Part shown: one piece after another, positions 18,081 to 27,302 of the stretch
How the letters are laid out: every line of letters begins with the position of its first letter
Numbering within the stretch: position 1 is the first letter of the stretch
NCBI GenBank assembly: GCA_031396205.1
Contig: JANNKH010000017.1
Location: forward strand, 40,198 to 104,197
Direction of reading: 5' to 3'
DNA: 64,000 bases
Origin: CAISIP01 sp031396205
Lineage (GTDB): Bacteria > Pseudomonadota > Gammaproteobacteria > Burkholderiales > Burkholderiaceae_C
Program-made: the position numbers and the translations under genes
The notes under the pieces: model-generated
Database searches by the model: none
The model's input: the letters and a program-made list of their open reading frames with translations, nothing else
What the model was told of the DNA's origin: nothing

Positions 18081-18740
18081 ATGCGTAGCGCAACGCAACG
18101 CGCCATAGCGCAGGATATCATCTCCACCTGCGCCAGACTGCATGCCAGAAACATGCTGGCCGGTGCGGACGGCAATGTCAGCGTGCGCGTGTCCGACAAC
18201 GAGATCCTGATCACGCCAACGGGAATCGCCAAGGCCTTCATGGAGCCCGACCAAGTAGCCGTCATCAACCTGGCGGGCGACATACTGGCCGGGAAACCGT
18301 CGTCCGAGCGGTGGATGCATCTGCAGATTTTTCGGCAATGTCCGCAAGCCAGGGCGATCGTGCATGCGCATCCTCCAACCGCCATCGCCTGGTCGATAGC
18401 AAGGCCGGATCTGGACCAATTGCCCTGCGACTGCCTTTCGGAAGTGATCCTTGCCACCGGTGGAATCCCATTTGTTCCGTATGCCAGGCCCGGCACGACC
18501 GACATGGCGGATGTCCTGCTGCCCTATCTTCCCGATTTCCGCGCGCTGGTGCTGCGGGCGCATGGCGCCGTCGCCTGGGGGTGTGACCTGGCCGAGGCCT
18601 ACCGCGGCATGGAGCGAATCGAGCATTCGGCACAGATTCTGGCCGCGGCCGTGCAACTGGGCGGTCTGCATCCACTTCCGGCGCAGGAGCTTGCACACCT
18701 GCATGCATTACGCAAAGAGATCGGGCACGTCCTGCTATGA
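18081..18740 (+). CDS. Class II aldolase/adducin family protein (Ald2- or MtnB-like)
   Basis: 219 aa from ATG at 18081. Zinc-site histidines appear in AIVHAHPPTAIAW (HxH) and LVLRAHGAVAWG, and the catalytic-type Glu lies in KPSSERWMHLQIF, matching the L-fuculose-1-phosphate aldolase pattern. The start of the domain, ADGNVSVRVSDNEILITPTG, is typical. The next two genes are mtnA and mtnP, so the substrate is very likely 5-methylthioribulose-1-phosphate. It could act as an aldolase (giving DHAP, as Ald2 of the Rhodospirillum DHAP shunt) or as the MtnB dehydratase. Sequence alone does not settle this. Its stop overlaps the mtnA start (ATGA). Confidence 0.85.
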   Translation: MRSATQRAIAQDIISTCARLHARNMLAGADGNVSVRVSDNEILITPTGIAKAFMEPDQVAVINLAGDILAGKPSSERWMHLQIFRQCPQARAIVHAHPPTAIAWSIARPDLDQLPCDCLSEVILATGGIPFVPYARPGTTDMADVLLPYLPDFRALVLRAHGAVAWGCDLAEAYRGMERIEHSAQILAAAVQLGGLHPLPAQELAHLHALRKEIGHVLL

Positions 18741-19771
18741 CCCTATTAATTTCCATGGCACTCAAGGCCGACATCGCGGCCGACGCACTGACACTGCAGT
18801 TGCTCGACCAAACCTTGCTGCCGCACGAAGAACACTGGATCACGATCGAGAGCAGTGCGCAAATGATCGAGGCGATCCAGGCCTTGCGCGTTCGGGGCGC
18901 GCCGCTGCTCGGCGTCGCAGCGGCCATGATGCTGGCCCGCGCGGGCCTTCAGGGCCTGTCGCGCAACGAATGGCTCGACCATGCGCGGGCCCTGCGCGAT
19001 GCCCGCCCGACTGCGGTCAACCTGTCAAACTGCATCGACCGCCTGGTCAAGGCAATCAGCCTGGATGCCACGCCGGCGGCGATCTGCGATCTCGCCATGC
19101 GGATTTTTCAAGAAGACGTGGCACTGTGCAACCAGATTGCTGACCATGGCGCAGCGTTGATCGACGATGGCGACAGCATCCTGACCCATTGCAATTCCGG
19201 CGGCCTGGCCACCGTTGGCATCGGCACGGCACTGGGTGTCATCCGCCGGGCGCACGACCAGGGCAAGAAGATTCACGTTTACGTCAACGAGACGCGGCCG
19301 CTGTTGCAGGGCGCACGACTGACCGCTTGGGAGCTGTCCAAGTTGAACATTCCCTGCACGCTTATCGCTGACAGCATGGCAGCTTACCTGATGAGCCAAG
19401 GAAAAATCGACAAGGCGATCGTGGGTGCCGACAGGATCGCCGTCAATGGCGATTTTGCAAACAAGATCGGCACATACAACGTAGCCGTTGGTTGCCAGTA
19501 CCACCGGATACCGTTCCACGTCGCCGCGCCGCACACGACACTCGATCGCGGTTGCGCGGAAGGTTCGCAGATCCCGATCGAGCAACGCGTCGCGAGCGAG
19601 GTCCGTGGCGTCAGCGGCAGCTTCGGACAGGTCTCCTGGGCGCCGCCGAACGTCGCCGTCTATAACCCCGCCTTTGATGTCACCCCGGCCCATCTGGTCG
19701 GCCGATGGATACTGGACAGTGGCGCATTTACCCAAGCGGAAGTTCAACAAGGAGTACTGCGCTCATGCTAG
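18737..19771 (+). CDS. mtnA: S-methyl-5-thioribose-1-phosphate isomerase
   Basis: 344 aa. Motifs RGAPLLGVAAAMML, ILTHCNSGGLATVGIGTAL (catalytic Cys), VNETRPLLQGARLTAWEL and IVGADRIAVNGDFANKIGTY (catalytic Asp) define the MtnA/eIF2B-like isomerase. It converts methylthioribose-1-phosphate to methylthioribulose-1-phosphate. Middle gene of a tight three-gene operon; ATGA overlap with the aldolase and a 7-base overlap with mtnP. Confidence 0.95.
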   Translation: MTLLISMALKADIAADALTLQLLDQTLLPHEEHWITIESSAQMIEAIQALRVRGAPLLGVAAAMMLARAGLQGLSRNEWLDHARALRDARPTAVNLSNCIDRLVKAISLDATPAAICDLAMRIFQEDVALCNQIADHGAALIDDGDSILTHCNSGGLATVGIGTALGVIRRAHDQGKKIHVYVNETRPLLQGARLTAWELSKLNIPCTLIADSMAAYLMSQGKIDKAIVGADRIAVNGDFANKIGTYNVAVGCQYHRIPFHVAAPHTTLDRGCAEGSQIPIEQRVASEVRGVSGSFGQVSWAPPNVAVYNPAFDVTPAHLVGRWILDSGAFTQAEVQQGVLRSC

Positions 19772-20616
19772 GCGTTATTGGCGGATCCGGATTCGAAAAA
19801 TTCGAAGCGTTCGAGACCATCGCGCTGCTCGACCGAGCAACACCGTTTGGCCCGGCCGCGAGCGGGTTCAAGAAAGTGCGCGTCGATGGCCACGAATTCC
19901 TGTTTATTTCGCGGCATGGCGAGCACCACGAACACCTGCCCAGCGAGATCAACTACCGGGCCAATATTTTTGCGCTGAAGAAGCTGGGCGCCAGCGCCGT
20001 CGTGTCCTTCAGCGCCGTGGGATCGTTGCACGAGGCGCTGGCCCCCGGTGACCTTGTTGTGCCCTACCAGTACATCGACTGCACCCGATCATTGCGAGCG
20101 CGCTCATTCATGGGCGACGGACTGGTGGGCCATGTGTCGCTGGCGCATCCGATCTGCGAGGAAATGGCCGGGCGGACCCGCAAGCTGTTGGCCGCTGCTG
20201 CGTTCAAGGCCCATTTCGGTCAGACCTACGTATGCATCGAAGGGCCGTACTTCTCGACCAAGGCCGAATCCAACCACTACCGCCAGATGCAGGCGCATAT
20301 TGTGGGCATGTCAAATTTTCCCGAATACGCGCTGGCGCGTGAAGCCGGTCTGCCGTACCTGCCCTGCTGCTTCGTGACCGACTTTGATTGCTGGAAGGAC
20401 GACGGTCCCCATGTCACGATTGATGAAGTCATCCGGGTCATGCGGGCCAACAATGCCAAGGCGTTTTCTGTCCTGCAATCGATCCTGGCCACGCCGGACA
20501 TCGCCGAGGGCAGCGTGGCGCCGCAAGGCGGGTTGCGCTCGGGCCTGTTCATGCCGCTGGAAGCGATCCCGGCAGACAAACGCCCCTGGGTCGATGTACT
20601 GATGGCATCGTCCTGA
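19765..20616 (+). CDS. mtnP: S-methyl-5'-thioadenosine phosphorylase
   Basis: 283 aa from ATG at 19765, preceded by AAGGAG inside the end of mtnA. MLGVIGGSGFEKFE, FISRHGEHHEHLPSEINYRA, CIEGPYFSTKAESNHYR and TDFDCWKDD are diagnostic of the MTAP group (not purine nucleoside phosphorylase). It splits methylthioadenosine into adenine and methylthioribose-1-phosphate, feeding mtnA. Last gene of the operon, convergent with the flippase gene. Confidence 0.95.
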   Translation: MLGVIGGSGFEKFEAFETIALLDRATPFGPAASGFKKVRVDGHEFLFISRHGEHHEHLPSEINYRANIFALKKLGASAVVSFSAVGSLHEALAPGDLVVPYQYIDCTRSLRARSFMGDGLVGHVSLAHPICEEMAGRTRKLLAAAAFKAHFGQTYVCIEGPYFSTKAESNHYRQMQAHIVGMSNFPEYALAREAGLPYLPCCFVTDFDCWKDDGPHVTIDEVIRVMRANNAKAFSVLQSILATPDIAEGSVAPQGGLRSGLFMPLEAIPADKRPWVDVLMASS

Positions 20617-20639
20617 GTCGACCGCGCACAGCGCGAGGG

Positions 20640-22232
20640 TCATCCAGAGTTCGCGCCGCGTCGATGGTAGTTGTGCACGGCCTGCAGCACCACCGCGCGG
20701 TTGCGCTGGTCCAGGCCAAAGAACCAGTACAAGCTGGCAAACAGCACGGCGAGCAGCGCATTGCGAAGCACCAGCGCGACAATGCCGCTGCCGTCCCCGA
20801 TGGGCAGGTAATTCGATGCCAACAGCATCGCCAGCCCGGTTGCCAGCGTCAACACTCCTATGCGCACCAGTGACGGGCGCACAATGCGAATATCCATCAG
20901 CCGCTTGACCTGATAGACGCGCAAAACGCTGACCAGCAGGCACGCCAGGGCAGTCGCGCCGGCAGCGCCGATGCTGCCATAGCTGGGGATCAGCATGACG
21001 TTCAGCACAATCGCTGCCGCCGCCGCATACACGGCATTGGTCGTTTCGTATTGCTGCCGCCCGCTCATGACCAGCAAGTAACCGGCGCTGCCGATGCAAC
21101 ACAACAACGCATGCCCCAGCGCCAACAGCGCCAACGTGTTCGCGCCGGCGACAAACTCCGGCCCCATCAAGCGCATCAGGTCGTGCCGGTTGACTGCGAC
21201 GGCCAGCACCATGGCGAACGCCAGCGACGACATCCACAGCGTGATGCGCTCGACCAATTTCACCAGTTCCTCGCGCCGATTGTTGCGCTCTAGCACCGGA
21301 TACAGATGGCCGACCGCGGCATTGAACGCGATAAGTACCATGTCAAACGGTATGACGATCTGCATGCTGGCTCGATAGATGCCGATTTCCTTGTCGCTAT
21401 GCATCACTCCCAGCAACAAAATGGGCGTGCAGGCAACGACCAAATACATCAAGCTGTTGAGCAGGACCGGGAACGAATAACCATACAGTTCCCGGTACGA
21501 CGGCTGCGGACGCTGACGAAATAAATGGTGGCCGCCAACCTTGATGACTGCCGCCACGCCAACACCGCAGGCGACCATCATTGCCAAGCTGAAAGCGGCC
21601 GGAATCCAGCGCGCATCGTACTGGTAGACCGTGATCATCAACAACATGCCGAGAAATACCAGCGGCGGCACCAGACTGCGGATAACGACGTAATAGATGG
21701 CATGGCCAAATCCTCGCGTGATCACGCCCAGCACCTCGGACAAGCCCATGAACGGAATCGCGACGGCCAGTGCCCGGATGTAGGGGACAGCCTTCGTGTT
21801 GTCGAAAATACTGACAGCCAGCGCCGGCGCAAAAAACCACAACAAGGCGGTGAAACAGCCGCCGATCAGGAATGGCGGCAGCAGCGATGCCAGGATGGTT
21901 CCCAACACGCGACGTGGCTGGTTCTGGTCGCGGTAAACCGACACGAAATGCAGCGTCGCCACCGGAAGCCCGATGGCCGCGATCACTTCCGCGATGCGCG
22001 CCAGTACGAGTGCGAACGCATACAGACCATAGGTGTTGAGGCCCAGGTAGCGCGCGCAGATCACCTCGTTGACGATCGCCAGCACACCACCGATGCCGCT
22101 GCCAAGCAATGTAATCCGTGCCCGGCGCAAAACGTCTCCGGCACGGGTGCTTTGGTGTTCCTTGTGGGCGAAAGACGGCGCCAGGGCCGAAGCCGGCTGC
22201 GGGTCTCCTTTGTCGTCAGCCTGGGCCGTCAT
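20640..22232 (-). CDS. Wzx-type lipopolysaccharide/polysaccharide flippase
   Basis: 530 aa, about 14 hydrophobic helices in the MATE/MVF-like polysaccharide transporter plan. It opens, after a ~35-residue polar leader, with ARITLLGSGIGGVLAIVNEV and contains LGLNTYGLYAFALVLARIA, the typical Wzx N-terminal region. It would move undecaprenyl-linked repeat units to the periplasmic side. Its ATG overlaps the stop of the TIM-barrel/propeller gene (ATGA), so the two are translationally coupled. Last gene of polysaccharide locus 1. Confidence 0.88.
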   Translation of the reverse strand: MTAQADDKGDPQPASALAPSFAHKEHQSTRAGDVLRRARITLLGSGIGGVLAIVNEVICARYLGLNTYGLYAFALVLARIAEVIAAIGLPVATLHFVSVYRDQNQPRRVLGTILASLLPPFLIGGCFTALLWFFAPALAVSIFDNTKAVPYIRALAVAIPFMGLSEVLGVITRGFGHAIYYVVIRSLVPPLVFLGMLLMITVYQYDARWIPAAFSLAMMVACGVGVAAVIKVGGHHLFRQRPQPSYRELYGYSFPVLLNSLMYLVVACTPILLLGVMHSDKEIGIYRASMQIVIPFDMVLIAFNAAVGHLYPVLERNNRREELVKLVERITLWMSSLAFAMVLAVAVNRHDLMRLMGPEFVAGANTLALLALGHALLCCIGSAGYLLVMSGRQQYETTNAVYAAAAAIVLNVMLIPSYGSIGAAGATALACLLVSVLRVYQVKRLMDIRIVRPSLVRIGVLTLATGLAMLLASNYLPIGDGSGIVALVLRNALLAVLFASLYWFFGLDQRNRAVVLQAVHNYHRRGANSG

Positions 22233-24232
22233 AACCCCGCTTTGGGCGTTCCATTGAATATGATCCGTGCCGAATCCGAAGAACCGTCACCTGGGAAAAA
22301 CGTGCTGTGACCATACAGGTAGCCCCGCGGCAGAGGAATCATCTTGCGGTTCTTGCCATCGGGTGTCATGGTGTACAGGCCGATTTCCTTGGGCTTGGCG
22401 GTGTCTACATGAACGAAAAGCAGCAGTTTGCCATCGCTGGACCAGGTCGGCAACCACTCCATCGGCGCACCCTGTGACAGCAGCTTTTCTTCGCTCGTTG
22501 CCAGGTCGAGCACCATCACCTTCCAGCTGGTGCCGCCGTCGATCCGCATAAACGCCACCTTCCCTCCATCGGGGGAGACTTTCGGATCGAAATCGCCATA
22601 CAAGCCCGGAGCGCTCTTGCTGCGCGGGGGTTTGGTAACTTGCCGCGCGTTTGCGCCGTCGGCATTCATGATCCATAGCGCATCCGCACCCTTGCCTTCT
22701 GTCGCCTTGACGGCAAACACGATCTTTCCTGCTTCCCAGTGCGGATCGGTCGCGCTGAGGCCAGCCGGCGTCGGCACCCGCTTCACCTGGCGGCTCGCCA
22801 GATCGATCTGGCGGATCTCCGGCGCGCGGGACGGGTTATCGGTGGAAATGAAGATCAGCGACTTGCCATCCGGCGACCAGCAGCCATTGGCGGCGACGAT
22901 ACCGGGCTTGGCCGGAATGATGGTTTCCTGCCCCGAGCCGTCGAGGTTGAGGATCAGGATTTCGGTGCCTTCATAGCCCTGTTCCTCGGTGGCTTTGCCG
23001 TCTTTGCCGCGTTTGGTGTAGCGCGTCAGCACGATTCGCGTGCGGTCGGGCGACACCCGAGGATGCGACATCTCCTGCTCCGGGTTGCTGATCAGGACCT
23101 TGACGTCGCCGCCGTCGTTGCGGGCTGTGAAAACCGCAAATGTCGCTGGCACCTGGCTTGCCACGGAAGCGGCCGACCGGGTAGCGCTGCGTGGTGCCGC
23201 AGCGAGCGCGGCCGGCGCCGAGCGGCTGGCTCTTTCTCCGCCGAGATCGCGAAAGGCGACATAGGCCGGTTTCGGCTTGCCGTCGGCGTCGATCAGCCCG
23301 AGTTTGGCAGTGAAAAACAGCAATACCTTTACGTCATGCAAGAAGCTCCAGGACAGCATGGCCGGCTTGAGCGTGCCCAACAAGCGCGGCAGGTCGCGAA
23401 TAAAGGCGACCTGGTCCGCCTCACCGGCCTTTCCTTCCGACGGCCAGGTGAGCTCGAGGAACACCGGTTGGCCACTGGACACGATTGCGCCCATGCGGGA
23501 GTAATAGTTGGCCGGGATGCTCGCCGGGCCTCGGGACTCGAACAGCTTGCGCGGATCGGAATTCACCGCGAACAGATCCAGATTGGGCCGCAGCGCATCG
23601 ACCAGCTTGCGGATTGCCGCTTCATCCTTGCCCTGCAGGGCATCCCACTGAAAGCTCACGTACACCTTGGTATCGGGCGAACGCTGTTTGATCCTGCCAT
23701 ACAGACTCTTGTAAAGGTCAGCGAACGCATTGAACTCTGCAGGATTGGACTGCTGCAGCAGATTCACGTCGGTCGCCAGGGCGAGATAGGCCGGGCGCAG
23801 TTCGGCCAGCTCCATGACGGCCTTGGAGAATCCTTGCGCAACCGCCGGGTTGGTAAAGGAGACCTTACCCCCGGCAGCGTCCGAAACATCCTTCGGCGGG
23901 CTGAGGCTGGCACCCTTGAGTTCATCGGCCTTGAACGCCGTAAACTCCAGTGCGACCGCCAGATTGTTCTTTTGTGCCAGCCCCACCATCACCTGGGCGG
24001 CCTCCCATCGACCGGGATCGCTCCAGTCGACCCGGATCACCGCAAAGCTGCCCAGCTCCGCACCCAGGCGAAACATGTCGACTACATCCTCGCCTGTGTG
24101 GTTCGGAAAATTTTTGGGCGTAACCATCACCCCGGTTCGCGCAGAGAGCCCTCCTTGCGCAGCGACCATGGTGGTCAGTCCGGCCATGAAGAGGGTCAGC
24201 ATCACAATGGCCGCTAATTTGAACCTGGTCAT
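22229..24232 (-). CDS. Secreted TIM-barrel (glycosidase-like) domain fused to TolB-type beta-propeller
   Basis: 667 aa with a signal peptide (LAAIVMLTLFMAGLTTMVAA). Residues ~30-335 are related to the stand-alone protein at 27303-28397: shared blocks are PKNFP, PAYLALATDVNLL, NPAEFNAF, RDLPRLLGTLKP, SWSFLHDV and KPKPAY. The acid/base-like Glu of the paralogue is Asp here (D155 in ATDVNLL), while the nucleophile-like Glu is kept (E260 in PVFLELTWPSE). Residues ~365-660 hold PD40/TolB repeats such as HPRVSPDRTRIVLTR, GCWSPDGKSLIFIS, PKVSPDGGKVAFMR and PTWSSDGKLLLFVH. Likely a periplasmic carbohydrate-binding or degrading protein of the polysaccharide locus. I do not recognise the fusion as a described family. 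Confidence 0.75.
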   Translation of the reverse strand: MTRFKLAAIVMLTLFMAGLTTMVAAQGGLSARTGVMVTPKNFPNHTGEDVVDMFRLGAELGSFAVIRVDWSDPGRWEAAQVMVGLAQKNNLAVALEFTAFKADELKGASLSPPKDVSDAAGGKVSFTNPAVAQGFSKAVMELAELRPAYLALATDVNLLQQSNPAEFNAFADLYKSLYGRIKQRSPDTKVYVSFQWDALQGKDEAAIRKLVDALRPNLDLFAVNSDPRKLFESRGPASIPANYYSRMGAIVSSGQPVFLELTWPSEGKAGEADQVAFIRDLPRLLGTLKPAMLSWSFLHDVKVLLFFTAKLGLIDADGKPKPAYVAFRDLGGERASRSAPAALAAAPRSATRSAASVASQVPATFAVFTARNDGGDVKVLISNPEQEMSHPRVSPDRTRIVLTRYTKRGKDGKATEEQGYEGTEILILNLDGSGQETIIPAKPGIVAANGCWSPDGKSLIFISTDNPSRAPEIRQIDLASRQVKRVPTPAGLSATDPHWEAGKIVFAVKATEGKGADALWIMNADGANARQVTKPPRSKSAPGLYGDFDPKVSPDGGKVAFMRIDGGTSWKVMVLDLATSEEKLLSQGAPMEWLPTWSSDGKLLLFVHVDTAKPKEIGLYTMTPDGKNRKMIPLPRGYLYGHSTFFPGDGSSDSARIIFNGTPKAGL

Positions 24233-24670
24233 ACGATCTCCAATCGATCAGCACATGACGGCCGATAGACAAACGAAGTAGCTCACATCGGGGCAAAGCG
24301 CACGACGAACATTCTCGCACGCTCCTTTCCGGCCATCATGATGACCCAATCGAATCGGCGGGCAATCATGCCCATCGGCATCCATGCACTGGAAAACTCC
24401 ATCCGCCGGCTCGCCGATGCGTCACCCATCACAGCATCAGTCCCAAGCCGTTCATCCGGGCCCGACCAGGCGCGCGGCCTTGCAAAAATGACCATATGAG
24501 CCAACTCTCAATTGAGTTCCAAGGCGACTGGAACACAACACGGTTTGGTGCGGCGTGTGGCGCAGTACCCGATCGATCGCGTCGACAGGATTTCAGCATC
24601 TTGTTGACCAGCCCCGCACTGACGGCCGCCGAGTCCACGGGGTACGCCTCGTCAAGCGCCCGGACGGGTT
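24233..24670. other. 438-base gap without a supported gene
   Basis: Between the TIM-barrel/propeller gene and the glycosyltransferase. Short frames on both strands (73 to 97 codons) have no family features and no good ribosome binding site. It probably carries the promoter of the downstream two-gene unit, but no clear -35/-10 pair stands out. Confidence 0.5.
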
Positions 24671-25759
24671 CTAGGCGCCGACTTGCGGCGCGTCTCCGAA
24701 ACGCGCGCGACCATCGCGGCAACCAACGATGAAGTAGTGCACGATCACACCGCGGTACATGTTCTCATGCATGCAGCTGGCCAGCCAGCGCATGCGCTCG
24801 GCCGCGGCGAACACCGGCAACCACAGGAACTGGGTGGTGAACCAGTTGAACATGATCGTTCGCTGGATATAGCGCAACGCCAGCCACGCGAGGCTGCGGT
24901 CGCCCCCCATCAGGTAGGACCGACGCGACCCGGTGAGTTCGTCGCGGCAGGCGAGCAGCGTCGCCAGGTTGTAGGCGCGGTAGGCGACGTCCATTTCCGG
25001 ATGCGGCACCCGACGCCGGAAATCCAGCCAGTTCAGGCCACGCTGGTAACTGCGCTGCAGGCTGCCTTCGAGGGTCTCGACATGGTGGTGGTAGCCGAGC
25101 GCGCCGCTGTCGTAGATGACCCTCAGGCCCTGCTGGTGCAGCCGGTAACCCAGTTCGACGTCTTCATGCGCCGCAGCGCCCGCGCGGCCCATCGCGTCAC
25201 GGAACATGCCGTGTTGCCGCATGAAGTCGCGCCGCACTGAGATGTTGCAGGCCCAGAACATGTAATAAGGCATCTCCAGACCATCAGGTAGATTGCCCAG
25301 GTGCCAGGGGTCCCATTTCGTGAGGAACACCGACCCGGTCAGGCGGGGCGACTGCAGCACGCGGCCAAGCACTGCGATCTTGCCACTGGTGTCGGCGTCG
25401 TGGCGCGCCAGGTGAGCCGCCAGGGCGCCCGCAGCCAGGAATATATCGTCCGCGATCAACAGCACGATCGGAGCCCGCGCCTGCCGCATCCCGCGATTCT
25501 GGGTGTAGCCGGGGCCGCGGTTGGCATGGTGCAGGTACTGCAACGGAAACCGCGCCAGCCGCTGCCAGTCCTCGACGATCTCCCGCGTGTTGTCGGGGGA
25601 TCCGTCATCCACCACGATGACTTCGAAGTCAGCTGCGGCCAGCGTCTGTTCCTGCAGGTGGCGCAAGGTCTCACGCAGTGTTTCAGCACGGTTGTAAGTG
25701 GCCAACACGACGCTAATTCTGGGAACGATATCGGATGGGCGCCGGTCGGGCTGCGTCAC
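24671..25759 (-). CDS. Glycosyltransferase family 2
   Basis: 362 aa from GTG at 25759, which overlaps the stop of the upstream ligase gene (GTGA) and begins close to the conserved PRISVVLATYNRAETLRETL. GT-A fold landmarks: VVDDGSPDNT, GPGYTQNRG, LLIADDIF (DxD-like) and NISVRRDFM. It is clearly paralogous to the GT2 at 32523-33626. Adds a sugar, probably on the cytoplasmic face, to a lipid-linked repeat unit; donor and acceptor are unknown. Confidence 0.9.
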   Translation of the reverse strand: MTQPDRRPSDIVPRISVVLATYNRAETLRETLRHLQEQTLAAADFEVIVVDDGSPDNTREIVEDWQRLARFPLQYLHHANRGPGYTQNRGMRQARAPIVLLIADDIFLAAGALAAHLARHDADTSGKIAVLGRVLQSPRLTGSVFLTKWDPWHLGNLPDGLEMPYYMFWACNISVRRDFMRQHGMFRDAMGRAGAAAHEDVELGYRLHQQGLRVIYDSGALGYHHHVETLEGSLQRSYQRGLNWLDFRRRVPHPEMDVAYRAYNLATLLACRDELTGSRRSYLMGGDRSLAWLALRYIQRTIMFNWFTTQFLWLPVFAAAERMRWLASCMHENMYRGVIVHYFIVGCRDGRARFGDAPQVGA

Positions 25760-27246
25760 GATTCTCCCCTTTCCGGCACGAGAGCGTCTTCGCGCGACAG
25801 CCGTGTCAGCGCCACGGCCAGTGCCACGTTCATCCAAAAACACATGTAGATTGTCGGTTCACGAAACAGTGGATTGCTCATGCCATCGAAAATATAGCCG
25901 AGAATGCCCGCCATCGCCGCCAGCGCCACATAACAATAAGGCGCCCGGCGCTGGCGCACCAGTCGCCACAGCCGCAACACCATGAACAGCACCAGCCCAT
26001 AATAGGCGATGACCCCGAGCAGGCCAAGCTCCGCGCCAATGAACAAGGGAACATTGTGTACCGGCTCGGGCAAGGACCAGTTGGTGTTCATCTCCTCCAT
26101 CCGCACCATGTAGTTGCCGGCCCCGGCTCCAAACAGGAAGTTTTCGCGCCAGATCGCCCAGGCGATAGGGAACTGATCGAACCGGACCAACAACAAATCC
26201 GAGGAAGCCTCGAAAAACCGGGCAAAGATGCGCGCAAGTACCCATGGCGCCGTCACCATCCCGGCCAGCACGGCCACAAACACGCTGCCAGCCACAAAAC
26301 GCTCGCGCCATGCCATCAGTACCACGATCACGATGCTGGTGGAGATGAACGTCGCCAGCCAGGCCGATCGCGAGTAGGTGACGACCAGCGCGATCACCGC
26401 CGGCACCAGCAATCCGGCGCATAGCAACCGCAGCCGCGGCGGCTGGTCCTGTTTGTAGAGGAACACCAACACGAATGGAACCAGCATCGACAGATAGGTC
26501 CCCAGGGCATGCGAGTCGTAGAGGCTACCGGTGGCCCGGCTGACATTTTCGATGCCCGGCACCACGTATTGCTGTTCGAGCCGGTCGCTGCCGGCACCCT
26601 TGTCGAGGATCAAACCGGGCGGCAGCACGTCCAGGAACTGCAGCATGCCGATCATGCCCTCCGCCAGGATCGCGAATCCCACCGACGCCATGAACCAGGG
26701 CAGGTGGTCGCGCCGGAAATGGCGCGCAACATAAAAATAGATCAACACATACTTGACCTGATGCTCGAGTGCAAAAATGCCCAGCGGCTGCATCGCGCCC
26801 CACTGCGAGAGAACATTCGCCAAAACGACCAGCCCGACCCAGGCATCGAGCCGGTCTAGTCTGGGCAGCACCTCGCGCAAAACAACGACGCGAAAGGCCC
26901 ATGCACCATACAAGCCGACGATCAGGAAATCGAGTATGCCGACGCCCAGGGTGCCGGTATACAACGATGCATCCCGCACATCCTGGGACAGTCTTTCATC
27001 CAGGAAAGACCACTTGGCAAATCCGGCTAACGGAACACTGAAGAAAAGAACGATCAGCAGGAAATCAGAAAATTTCCCTGCGAACAGCATCGACACCGAG
27101 ACCAGGGCGATACCCACGACCGCGACGACGAACCAGCGCCCCTCCAGCCCCCACAGCGGATGCACTGCAAGTGCAAACAGTGCACCAACGATGCCGATCA
27201 GCAGATAGCGCCAGAACGGACGGACTTGCTCGACCGAATCACCCAC
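25756..27246 (-). CDS. O-antigen ligase/polymerase family membrane protein
   Basis: 496 aa, about 11-12 hydrophobic helices with one long periplasmic loop (LILDKGAGSDRLEQQYVVPG region and FGAGAGNYMVRMEEMN). The Wzy_C motif GAGAGNYMVR followed by VHNVPLFIGAELGLLGV is typical of the O-antigen ligase/Wzy polymerase group. In this locus it would polymerise or ligate repeat units in the periplasm. Second gene after the secreted TIM-barrel protein; its stop overlaps the next glycosyltransferase start. Confidence 0.9.
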   Translation of the reverse strand: MGDSVEQVRPFWRYLLIGIVGALFALAVHPLWGLEGRWFVVAVVGIALVSVSMLFAGKFSDFLLIVLFFSVPLAGFAKWSFLDERLSQDVRDASLYTGTLGVGILDFLIVGLYGAWAFRVVVLREVLPRLDRLDAWVGLVVLANVLSQWGAMQPLGIFALEHQVKYVLIYFYVARHFRRDHLPWFMASVGFAILAEGMIGMLQFLDVLPPGLILDKGAGSDRLEQQYVVPGIENVSRATGSLYDSHALGTYLSMLVPFVLVFLYKQDQPPRLRLLCAGLLVPAVIALVVTYSRSAWLATFISTSIVIVVLMAWRERFVAGSVFVAVLAGMVTAPWVLARIFARFFEASSDLLLVRFDQFPIAWAIWRENFLFGAGAGNYMVRMEEMNTNWSLPEPVHNVPLFIGAELGLLGVIAYYGLVLFMVLRLWRLVRQRRAPYCYVALAAMAGILGYIFDGMSNPLFREPTIYMCFWMNVALAVALTRLSREDALVPERGES

Positions 27247-27302
27247 GGTTGGACGTCAACGAAGCCCCGCGCGGCGACTGCACCAGAGTCGAAAGACCAC
27301 GA

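Noticed and set aside
22739..24217. 492-codon plus-strand open frame
   Set aside because: Antisense to the TIM-barrel/propeller gene, with no family features.
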